Origin: Pseudomonadota bacterium
Lineage (GTDB): Bacteria > Pseudomonadota > Alphaproteobacteria > Puniceispirillales > Puniceispirillaceae
Length of the DNA: 64,000 bases
Assembly: GCA_027620495.1 (NCBI GenBank)
Contig: JAQCEA010000002.1
Span: 62,001 to 126,000 of the forward strand
Reading direction: 5' to 3'
The notes beneath the pieces are model-generated. The model did not search any database. It saw nothing but the letters and a program-made list of their open reading frames with translations, and was not told the DNA's origin. Made by a program: the position numbers and the translations under genes. Shown here in pieces: positions 28,680 through 37,348 of the stretch (position 1 is the stretch's first letter; every line of letters starts with the position of its first letter).

Positions 28680-31441
28680 TGGCGGGCATCAGCTTTTTAT
28701 TAAATGGAAAATCTGTGACCAGTATGGCGCGCCCGACAACCCGGGTCAGCGATGTATTGCGTGGCGATTTTGGCCTGAAAGGTACCAAGGTTGGCTGTAA
28801 CGCTGGCGATTGTGGGGCCTGCACCATTTTGCTTGATGATGAACCGGTTTGTAGCTGTCTGGTCGCGCTGGGACAGATTGACGGGCAATCAGTCACCAGT
28901 GTTGAAGGGTTGCATCAGTCGGGTGTCATTGAAAGATTGCAGCAAAGTTTTCTGGCGCATGGGGCGGCACAATGCGGGATTTGTACACCCGGCATGCTGG
29001 TATCTGCGGCACATTTGTTAGCGTCAACCCCCCAACCAAACCGCGCCGAGGTCGAAGATGCGCTTGGTGGTGTGTTATGCCGGTGTACCGGCTATAGTAA
29101 AATTATTGACGCGGTGATGCAGGCGCATTCGCACCTGCCGCAACCAATGAAACCGGGCGCTGGCAACAATGTCGGCAGTTCGATTCAGCATCTAGACGGC
29201 GTCGCAAAGGTGCAGGCGGGGCTTGCCTATGGCGCAGATAAGGTGCCTGCAAATGCGCTGTTATTGCGTGTTATTCGTAGCCCGCACCACTATGCTGATT
29301 TTGAAATTGGCGATAAATCGGCGTTTTTAGCGGCCCACCCCGGTATTGTTGCCGTGTTTGATGCCACAGATGTGCCGGGCCGGAATTGTTTTGGTGTCAT
29401 TCCTCTATTTGCTGACCAGCCGGTGTTTGCCGAAACCACAGCGCTATACCGCGGTGATGCAGTTGCCGCGATTGTTGGTGAAGCAGACGTGATTAATAGG
29501 TTTGACGAGGCGCAGTTTCCGATTAACTGGCAGCCGCATGAAACTATATTGACGCCGCAAGCCGCGCTTCATCCAGATGCCCGGCAGATGCATAAAGGCC
29601 GTGACGGCAATATTTTGGTCAAAGGCTTTGTGGCCCGCGGCGATGCTGATGCGGCTCTGGCACGGGCGGCGCACCGGGTCACCATACATTCAAGCACACC
29701 CTTTATCGAACATGCCTATATTGAACCTGAGGCTGGTTACGCGGTGCGCGAGGGTGACAGGCTGATGATTTATGGCTGTACGCAGGCCGCTCAAATGGAC
29801 CGTGATAGCCTTGCCGAAATTATGGCGATGGATGTTGATGCCATCCGGGTGATGCCAAGCGCGGTTGGCGGTGGCTTTGGATCAAAGCTTGATATCTCCT
29901 TTCAGCCCTTTGTGGCATTGGCGGCGTGGCGGTTAAACCGGCCCGTGGCGATTTGTTACACACGCGGTGAATCGATGCGATCCTCGACCAAACGTCACCC
30001 GTCGGATATCCGGCTTGAGGTGGGATGTGATGCCGATGGACGGATCAGCGGGTTTGTTTTTGATGGGGTGTTTAACACTGGTGCCTATGCCAGTTGGGGG
30101 CCAACGGTGGCGAACCGGGTACCGGTACATGCCAGCGGGCCTTATGTGACCCCAGATTACCGGGCATCAAGCGTTGCGGTTCACACCAATGCACCGCCGG
30201 CTGGTGCCTTTCGTGGATTTGGTGTGCCGCAATCAGCCGTTGCGCAGGAATGTGCCTATGATCTGTTGGCAGAAAAGCTGGATATGGACCGGTTGGCATT
30301 CCGGCGGATGAATGCGTTGCAAAATAATATGCCGACAGTCACCGGCCAGAGCTTTGCGACCGGGGTTGGCATTGCTGAGTGTTTGGCGGCTTTGCAAGCA
30401 GAATGGAACGCGGCAAATGCGCGGGCCGACAAATTTAACAAAGATGCCAAAAACAGCGGGTCAATGTTACGCAAAGGCATTGGCATTGCCAGTTGCTGGT
30501 ATGGTTGCGGCAATACATCTCTGCCAAACCCGTCAACCATGCGGATGGGGGTGACGGCTGATGGGGCCTGTGTTCTGCATCAAGGCGCGATGGATATTGG
30601 CCAAGGGGCAAATACGGTTATTTCGCAAATTGCCGCAGATGCGCTGGGGGTGCCGGTACATAGCCTATCGCTGATTGATGGCGATACTGATCTCACACCA
30701 GATTGCGGCAAGACGTCGGCGTCTCGACAGACATTTGTGTCGGGAAAAGCGGCATTGCTGGCTGGCCGCGCTTTGCGTGAGGTCATTTTGCGCCACGGTA
30801 ATGTGTCTGATGATGCCAGCCTGATGATTGATGCGGCGGAAATACGACTTGTTGACAATGTGACTGGCGGTACCGCCAATATTGATCTGTCATCTTTGCC
30901 AGTGAATGCGCATGGCTATGTGTTTATGGCAGAAGAAACGTATGACCCGCCAACCACGCCGCTTGATGAAAATGGTCAAGGCGCGCCTTATGCCGTTTAT
31001 GGCTATGGAGCGCAAATGATCGAATTGACCGTGGATATCGGGCTTGGTCAGGTTCGGTTGGAAAAAATGACGACAGCGCATGATGTGGGCCGCGCGATTA
31101 ACCCGTTGCTTGTCGAGGGCCAGATCGAAGGTGGGGCGGCACAAGGTATTGGATTGGCATTGATGGAAGATTATTTGCCCGGCCGCACCGAAAATTTACA
31201 TGATTATCTGATCCCGACCATTGGCGATGTCCCGCGCTTTGAACATATCATTGTCGAAGTGACAGATGCCGAGGGGCCTTATGGGGCCAAAGGGCTGGGT
31301 GAACATGTGTTGATTCCAACCGCGCCAGCGATTGTGAACGCTATTCGTCAGGCAACCGGTGTGTTGATCACGCATCTTCCGGCCACCGCTGATAAAATTC
31401 GTGCGGCATTACACCAGCAGGCACAAGAGTTAAAGTCATGA
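28679..31441 (+). CDS. Molybdenum hydroxylase, fused [2Fe-2S] and molybdopterin-binding subunit (920 aa)
   Basis: 'CNAGDCGACTILLDDEPVCSCL', 'CGICTPGM...CRCTGY', then Mo domain 'AFRGFGVPQS' and catalytic Glu motif 'GAKGLGEHVLIP'. Confidence 0.93.
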   Translation: MAGISFLLNGKSVTSMARPTTRVSDVLRGDFGLKGTKVGCNAGDCGACTILLDDEPVCSCLVALGQIDGQSVTSVEGLHQSGVIERLQQSFLAHGAAQCGICTPGMLVSAAHLLASTPQPNRAEVEDALGGVLCRCTGYSKIIDAVMQAHSHLPQPMKPGAGNNVGSSIQHLDGVAKVQAGLAYGADKVPANALLLRVIRSPHHYADFEIGDKSAFLAAHPGIVAVFDATDVPGRNCFGVIPLFADQPVFAETTALYRGDAVAAIVGEADVINRFDEAQFPINWQPHETILTPQAALHPDARQMHKGRDGNILVKGFVARGDADAALARAAHRVTIHSSTPFIEHAYIEPEAGYAVREGDRLMIYGCTQAAQMDRDSLAEIMAMDVDAIRVMPSAVGGGFGSKLDISFQPFVALAAWRLNRPVAICYTRGESMRSSTKRHPSDIRLEVGCDADGRISGFVFDGVFNTGAYASWGPTVANRVPVHASGPYVTPDYRASSVAVHTNAPPAGAFRGFGVPQSAVAQECAYDLLAEKLDMDRLAFRRMNALQNNMPTVTGQSFATGVGIAECLAALQAEWNAANARADKFNKDAKNSGSMLRKGIGIASCWYGCGNTSLPNPSTMRMGVTADGACVLHQGAMDIGQGANTVISQIAADALGVPVHSLSLIDGDTDLTPDCGKTSASRQTFVSGKAALLAGRALREVILRHGNVSDDASLMIDAAEIRLVDNVTGGTANIDLSSLPVNAHGYVFMAEETYDPPTTPLDENGQGAPYAVYGYGAQMIELTVDIGLGQVRLEKMTTAHDVGRAINPLLVEGQIEGGAAQGIGLALMEDYLPGRTENLHDYLIPTIGDVPRFEHIIVEVTDAEGPYGAKGLGEHVLIPTAPAIVNAIRQATGVLITHLPATADKIRAALHQQAQELKS

Positions 31442-32937
31442 CTGAACGCAAAAGCCGTGATGAACGGGTGGATGAAAAAATCCGTTGTGATGCCTGTCCG
31501 GTGATGTGTTACATCGCCAATGGTAAATCGGGCGCTTGTGACCGGTATGCCAATGACGCCGGACAATTGGTCCGATTGGACCCGCTGGTGATCATGCAGC
31601 GCCGGGTCGATGAGGGCGGCAATCTTGTGCCGTTTTTAGATACTGACAAACCATGGGACGGCAGCATTGTTACGCCAAATGACCATTTTGTGACGGCGAT
31701 TGGTGCTGGTACGACTTATCCAGATTACAAACCGGCCCCGTTTATCGTTGCCAGCCAGCAAGGCGGCGTTGACATGGTGACCGTTGTGACCGAGGGCATT
31801 TTTAGCTATTGCGGTGCCAAGGTAAAAATTGACACCGACCGCCATATCGGGCCGGAACGCAGTCTGGTACGCGTTGATGGCGAGGCGGTTGGGCATGTCA
31901 CAACAGGTGAATATGGATCGCAAATGCTGTCGCTGGGCGGGGTGAATCATTTGACCGGCGGCAGCAAAAAGGAAGGCCGGGTGACCTGTGCGACATTGCT
32001 GAGCCTGTGCAATGGTGAAGCCGTTGACATGCAGGTCGATGAGGGGTCGCAATTGGTAATTCAGGCGGGTCAACCGCCGATCATCAATGGGGTCACTGAA
32101 GACCGTATGCGGGTTGGGTGTGGATCAGCTACCATTGGTATGTTTGCCGCGCAATGGCAGGGGTTGGTCGATGAAGTGGTGATTGTTGATGATCATATCA
32201 CCGGAGTAATGTCGGAACATCAAGCTGGTAAAGTGCTAGGCTGGAAGCCGTCAGGAATCAAAATTCTGGGCCGCCGGTCAACCCCCGGGCGCTATTTTCA
32301 GGTGGCAGAACCAGGCACCGGATGGGGCGGTACCAAACTAACCGATCCGCTAGAGATCCTTGGCCCGTTTGATAGTAAAGTGGCACAACCCGGCCAATCA
32401 TTGTTGATGGTGTCAACGACGGGTGAACAATTTGCCTATTACGAACTGGATGCGGCGCTTAACCCGATTGCTATGGAGATGCCGGACAGGTTGCGTCCCT
32501 CAATTGCAAGGATTGAAGAAAATTGCGAACCGGCGTTGACATCGGTGGCGTTTATGGGGGGCGCTGGCGGGTCGTTGCGCGCCGGGGTGACGGAAAATCC
32601 GGTACAGTTAACCCGCGCGGTAAAACAGGCGCTGGTTCGGGTCAGCTGTGGCGGTGCCCCGGTCTATATCTGGCCGGGTGGCGGTATCACCATAATGGCT
32701 GACGTGATGCAAATACCGGAAAATGCATTTGGTTATGTGCCAACCCCGGCGTTGGTGGCACCGATTGAATTTACCATGCGGCAAAGTGACTATCAGGCAC
32801 TTGGCGGTCATATGGGCCATGTGATGTCAATTGAAGAGGCGCTAGCAGGCAAAGTCGGGCGGCAGAATGATCATCGTTTGCAGGGCATGAAAGCTGTTCA
32901 GCAACGCGCCGATATTCCGTGGCCGGGCAAAGGGTAA
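31438..32937 (+). CDS. 6-hydroxynicotinate reductase-like Fe-S protein
   Basis: N-terminal CX2CX3CX9C ('CDACPVMCYIANGKSGAC'), 'FIVASQQGGVDMVTVVTEGIFSYCGAKVKIDTDRHIGPE', 'LGGVNHLTGGSKKEGRVTCATLLSLCNGE'; recalled match to the family annotated as 6-hydroxynicotinate reductase. Confidence 0.78.
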   Translation: MTERKSRDERVDEKIRCDACPVMCYIANGKSGACDRYANDAGQLVRLDPLVIMQRRVDEGGNLVPFLDTDKPWDGSIVTPNDHFVTAIGAGTTYPDYKPAPFIVASQQGGVDMVTVVTEGIFSYCGAKVKIDTDRHIGPERSLVRVDGEAVGHVTTGEYGSQMLSLGGVNHLTGGSKKEGRVTCATLLSLCNGEAVDMQVDEGSQLVIQAGQPPIINGVTEDRMRVGCGSATIGMFAAQWQGLVDEVVIVDDHITGVMSEHQAGKVLGWKPSGIKILGRRSTPGRYFQVAEPGTGWGGTKLTDPLEILGPFDSKVAQPGQSLLMVSTTGEQFAYYELDAALNPIAMEMPDRLRPSIARIEENCEPALTSVAFMGGAGGSLRAGVTENPVQLTRAVKQALVRVSCGGAPVYIWPGGGITIMADVMQIPENAFGYVPTPALVAPIEFTMRQSDYQALGGHMGHVMSIEEALAGKVGRQNDHRLQGMKAVQQRADIPWPGKG

Positions 32938-33986
32938 TGGCCGCGGCGCCGCAAGCAATCATATATTCGGCCAGCCAAACGCGGCATCCTGCCGGGGCGC
33001 AGGCACAATGGCTTGATGATGGACGGCTGCATTTACATCATGGGCCAATTGACCTTGTGATTGGTGCAGATGGAACAAAGGCGGCTGTCGCTAAGGCGTG
33101 TTCTGCGGCTATTGATAGGTTTTCTACTGTCCTTGAAGAGCTGGTGAGCGAACTTGTGCTATTGCGAAAGCCGGCTCATCAAATAGCGCGCCGTCCAACA
33201 GGCTGTGTTGCCGCGCGGATGTGGGCGGCGACCATGCCGCATGCCGACATCTATAGGGATGCAAATTACGTGACGGCTATGGCGGCAGTGGCCGGGGCGG
33301 TGGCTGATGAAATTTTGTCAGTAATGCGTGATGCTGCTGATCTTGATCGTATCTATGTCAATAATGGCGGCGATATCGCGCTTTATTTGCACCCGGCGGC
33401 TGTCGCGGTACCGCATTATACGGTTGGCATCTGCGCTGACCCGGATGCGGTATTCTGGTCACATGTTGATCTTGGTGCTTCGGCGGGTGACCGGGCGGTA
33501 AGACCAGTTTCCAACGCCTTTGCCGGCACGATCACAATCACCGCGGCAGATCATGTTGGCGGTATCGCAACAAGTGGCTGGAAAGGCCGGAGCCATTCGC
33601 TGGGCGTGGCTGATCTGGTGACGGTGCTAGCACCAACAGCGGCGGCGGCTGATGTGGCGGCCACGTTGATTGCAAATGCGGTATGCCCGGATGATGAAAC
33701 AGAGTCAGACTGGCCCGGTGTGCACCGCCAACCCGCCAACGCATTAGCGCCCGATAGTGATTTGGGATCACGTCTTGTCACGGTTCATGTTGATCGGTTG
33801 CCAGATCATGTCATCACAAAAGCATTGCGGCGCGGTGCCAGCGTGGCCGAAGATATGCGTCAGTCTGGACACATATCAGCCGCTTATGGTGTGGTACAGG
33901 GTCAGGGGTTTTTGTGCGGCGCGTCAAAGCATGAGGCGGCGGCACCCGGCGCTGTTTTGTTAGATGAGACAAATGTTAAGGGGTGA
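32937..33986 (+). CDS. UPF0280 family protein (ApbE-related)
   Basis: 'YVTAMAAVAGAVADEIL', 'RIYVNNGGDIALYL', 'IATSGWKGRSHSLGVADLVTVLA'; start overlaps the previous stop (TAATG). Confidence 0.85.
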   Translation: MAAAPQAIIYSASQTRHPAGAQAQWLDDGRLHLHHGPIDLVIGADGTKAAVAKACSAAIDRFSTVLEELVSELVLLRKPAHQIARRPTGCVAARMWAATMPHADIYRDANYVTAMAAVAGAVADEILSVMRDAADLDRIYVNNGGDIALYLHPAAVAVPHYTVGICADPDAVFWSHVDLGASAGDRAVRPVSNAFAGTITITAADHVGGIATSGWKGRSHSLGVADLVTVLAPTAAAADVAATLIANAVCPDDETESDWPGVHRQPANALAPDSDLGSRLVTVHVDRLPDHVITKALRRGASVAEDMRQSGHISAAYGVVQGQGFLCGASKHEAAAPGAVLLDETNVKG

Positions 33987-34756
33987 TGGCAATGACGCGG
34001 CTGGTGATTTTTGACAAAGATGGGGTGATTCTTGACCTGCAGGCAACATGGTTGCCAGCCGCACGGGCGGTGGCGGCACATACGGTGACATTGATCCCTG
34101 CTGTTGAGGGTGTCATGCCAGCGATCACCGCGGCAGATTTATTGCATGCCATTGGTGTTGATGATCTGCGCGGTCATATTGATCCACAAGGCATTTTTGC
34201 GACTGGTTCATTCGCCGAAATACGCGCCAAATGGCAAGCCATGCTGCCGCCGCAGATGATCGCGCTTGAACATGACATGGCATATCGTGATGCGGTGCAA
34301 ACCATCGTTCACGAACAAACACGCCAGACAACCAAAGCCAAAGGTGATGTGGTCACCCCACTTCATGCGTTGCATAAAGACGGCTATCAGCTGGCGATGG
34401 TCACCAATGATAATGAACGAAGCGCCAGACAAAGTTTACATGATCTTGGTATTGCAGATTTATTCTGTGCAGTTATCGGGGCAGATAGCGGTTTTGGGTC
34501 AAAGCCAGATCCCGATGGATTGTTGCATTGTTGCGATATCGCCGGGGTGATGCCAGATGCAAGCATTATGGTAGGTGATACCATTGCCGATTATGGGGCG
34601 GCGATGGCGGCTGGGTGCAAGTCGTTTGTTTGCATTGCTGATGCGTTTGAATTTCGGCCGCATCACGATATTCAGCCAGAATTTGTGATTGCCGATTTGA
34701 TGGGGTTGCCCGGATTATTGGGAGTGGAATCATCACCGTCTAAGACCGCACGGTGA
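33986..34756 (+). CDS. HAD family hydrolase (phosphoglycolate phosphatase-like; alternative GTG start at 33983)
   Basis: 'LVIFDKDGVILDLQATW', 'LAMVTNDNERSARQSL', 'GSKPDPDGLLHCC', 'IMVGDTIADYGAAMAAGC'. Confidence 0.88.
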   Translation: MAMTRLVIFDKDGVILDLQATWLPAARAVAAHTVTLIPAVEGVMPAITAADLLHAIGVDDLRGHIDPQGIFATGSFAEIRAKWQAMLPPQMIALEHDMAYRDAVQTIVHEQTRQTTKAKGDVVTPLHALHKDGYQLAMVTNDNERSARQSLHDLGIADLFCAVIGADSGFGSKPDPDGLLHCCDIAGVMPDASIMVGDTIADYGAAMAAGCKSFVCIADAFEFRPHHDIQPEFVIADLMGLPGLLGVESSPSKTAR

Positions 34757-34795
34757 CTGGCAGGTGTTTTGCCTGAAAAATTAAACATCTGGCAC

Positions 34796-34859
34796 CAAGC
34801 CCCTAAAGGGACAAGCCCCTGAAGATACAAGCCCCTAAAGTTGCGAGTCCCGGGAAATA
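34796..34859. repeat. Tandem repeat, 16-bp unit (CAAGCCCCTAAAGATA-like), 4 copies, last degenerate
   Basis: Units begin at 34796, 34812, 34828 and 34844. Confidence 0.92.
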
Positions 34860-34950
34860 TATGGGTTGGCAAGCGATGTTAGATTCGCTTATCACTAGAA
34901 ACGGCAATATGGGCCAAATGCATTGGCCGCAGTGATGGATCAGAGATGTT

Positions 34951-36198
34951 ATGACGGGACAAATTGTAATTATTGGCGCGAGTCATGCCGGCATTTCATG
35001 CGCTGAACAATTGCGCACACTGGGATTTTCTGGTGGCATTACATTGGTCGACAGGCAGTCAGGTGCGCCGATAGAACGCCCACCCTTGTCAAAATCCTAT
35101 CTTGGTAGCGTGCCAGAAGATGATGATAAATTCTTGCTGCGCCGCCCGGAATGGTATGAAAAATTTCAAGTCACAATGATTGACGGTATCGCCGTTGATC
35201 GCATTGATCCGGTGCCGCACCAGATTTGGTTGGCTGACGGCCAGTCATTAAATTACGATAAACTTATCCTTGCCACTGGCGCGGTGCCGCGCACATTGCC
35301 GCAAGCGGATGGTCTTGGCAATGTGCATGTGTTGCGAAGCCCGGATGATGCCGCCGCCTTGCGCCGGGCCATGCAAACAGCCAATACAGCCGTGGTTATT
35401 GGTGGTGGCTATATCGGACTTGAAGCTGCGGCAAGCTTTCGCAAGGCTGGATTAAACGTGCATGTGGTTGAAGCCGCCGACAGATTGCTAGCACGTGTGG
35501 CAAGCCCAGAGATGTCAGCTTTTTTTCAAGATCTTCACCAACGCCACGGGGTGATGATACATACCGGCATGACCGGCACGAAAATCCATCAAAAAGACGG
35601 TTTGTTTACGGGCATAACCTTGGATACCGGCCAGCAGATTTCAGCCGAATTGCTGGTGGTTGGTATAGGTGTCGCACCTGACCGGGTGCTGGCAGATGCC
35701 ATCGGGGCGGCAACTGGCAATGGCATTCTTGTTGACCGCCATATGCGAACCACGATTGATGATGTCTATGCGATTGGTGATGTGGCGCTGGTAGACGGGG
35801 CCGCATTACGCATTGAATCGGTGCATAATGCCCAGGATACAGCGGCGCGCGCTGCCGCTGATATCACCAAAACGCCGTTGCCGGACATATCTGTGCCTTG
35901 GTTCTGGTCAGAACAATATGATATGAGACTGCAATCAGCAGGGATTGTTCCGGCTGGCAAAGATGGTACGCATTATGCGGTGCGTCCGTCAAAGCGCGAA
36001 GGCGGCATGTCGGTCTGGAGCTATGATGACCGCCGGTTGGTTGCGGTCGAGGCCGTGTATGACCCGGCGGCTTATATGCTTGGCAAAAAATGCCTTGAAA
36101 ATCATTTATCACCGCCGCGCTCAGATATCACTGACCCTGCCTTTGATTTAAAAACATTTGCAACCGCGACACCCGGTATGCAGCAAGACGGAGCCTAA
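34951..36198 (+). CDS. FAD-dependent oxidoreductase, ferredoxin reductase-like (BphA4/rhodocoxin reductase family)
   Basis: 'IVIIGASHAGISCAEQLRTLGFSGGITLVD', 'PLSKSYL', 'VIGGGYIGLEAAASFRKAGLNVHVVEAADRLLARV', 'VYAIGDVA', 'WFWSEQYDMRLQSAGI'. Confidence 0.9.
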   Translation: MTGQIVIIGASHAGISCAEQLRTLGFSGGITLVDRQSGAPIERPPLSKSYLGSVPEDDDKFLLRRPEWYEKFQVTMIDGIAVDRIDPVPHQIWLADGQSLNYDKLILATGAVPRTLPQADGLGNVHVLRSPDDAAALRRAMQTANTAVVIGGGYIGLEAAASFRKAGLNVHVVEAADRLLARVASPEMSAFFQDLHQRHGVMIHTGMTGTKIHQKDGLFTGITLDTGQQISAELLVVGIGVAPDRVLADAIGAATGNGILVDRHMRTTIDDVYAIGDVALVDGAALRIESVHNAQDTAARAAADITKTPLPDISVPWFWSEQYDMRLQSAGIVPAGKDGTHYAVRPSKREGGMSVWSYDDRRLVAVEAVYDPAAYMLGKKCLENHLSPPRSDITDPAFDLKTFATATPGMQQDGA

Positions 36199-36203
36199 CC
36201 ACC

Positions 36204-37253
36204 ATGATGTATGCTGGCGTTGCAAAAACAAATCGGCCGGTGCGTATGGATATGCGCAGTGACACTGTGACGCAACCAACCGCTGCGATGCGGCGCGCCA
36301 TGGCAGAGGCGGAAGTTGGTGATGATGTTTATGGGGATGATCCAACGGTGAACGCGCTGCAAGATAAAGCGGCAAAATTGCTTGGCAAGGAAGCCGGGTT
36401 GTTTGTGGCCACTGGCACCCAATCAAATTTATGCGCCACACTGGCCCATTGCCAACGTGGTGACGAAATTCTGGTTGGCGATAGCTATCATATTTTTCGG
36501 GATGAAGCTGGCGGCGCGGCGGTGCTTGGCGGGGTTATGATGGCACCGGTATTGACCGGCGCATCTGGTGCAATGCGGCCAGATGATATTGCCGCGACAG
36601 TCAAACCGGATGATGCCCATTGCGCGATATCACGTTTGTTATGTCTTGAAAATACGGTAGCTGGACATGTTCAGTCTGCCAAAACCATAAATGAAATGGC
36701 GGCGGTTGGACGCGCGCATGGGCTGGCTGTACATCTTGACGGGGCGCGGCTGATGAATGCGGTTGTCAAGCTTGGCATTTCTGCCGCCGAACTTGTTGCT
36801 GGTGTTGATACGGTATCTTTATGTTTGTCCAAGGGGCTGGGAACGCCAGCCGGGTCTGTCTTGGTTGGGCCAGCAGATTTTATTCGGCGGGCGCACCGTA
36901 TTCGCAAATTGGTTGGTGGCGGCATGCGCCAAATTGGTGTTTTGGCCGCCGCTGGCATCCATGCGCTTGACCATCATATTGACCGTCTTGCAGATGATCA
37001 TACACATGCCTTGCGGCTTGCTGAAGGCTTGTCAAAGGTCAAAGCCATTCAGGTAAACCCAGAAGCGGTAGAAACCAATATGGTGTTTATTGGATTGCCA
37101 GATGGAGCGGCTGATGGGTTGCGTGCACATCTTGCCGAACGAGGGATTTTGCTTGGTGGGGGCAAAAAACAGATCAGGCTGGTCACCCATCTGGACATCA
37201 CCGGTGACGATATAGATTTGCTGACCGAAGAAATTTCCCACTATTTTGCTTAA
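36204..37253 (+). CDS. Low-specificity threonine aldolase-like PLP protein (beta-eliminating lyase fold)
   Basis: 'MDMRSDTVTQPTAAMRRAMAEAEVGDDVYGDDPTVNALQDKAAKLLGKEAGLFVATGTQSN', 'VHLDGARLMNA', 'SLCLSKGLGTPAGSVLVG'. Confidence 0.92.
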   Translation: MMYAGVAKTNRPVRMDMRSDTVTQPTAAMRRAMAEAEVGDDVYGDDPTVNALQDKAAKLLGKEAGLFVATGTQSNLCATLAHCQRGDEILVGDSYHIFRDEAGGAAVLGGVMMAPVLTGASGAMRPDDIAATVKPDDAHCAISRLLCLENTVAGHVQSAKTINEMAAVGRAHGLAVHLDGARLMNAVVKLGISAAELVAGVDTVSLCLSKGLGTPAGSVLVGPADFIRRAHRIRKLVGGGMRQIGVLAAAGIHALDHHIDRLADDHTHALRLAEGLSKVKAIQVNPEAVETNMVFIGLPDGAADGLRAHLAERGILLGGGKKQIRLVTHLDITGDDIDLLTEEISHYFA

Positions 37254-37348
37254 AATCACCAGCTAATATGGCGATTTGGGAATATTAAACTGATTTTCTG
37301 ATGCCATTATGCGGCAGGAAATATGATCAGTAAAAGGTATGGTTTGCA

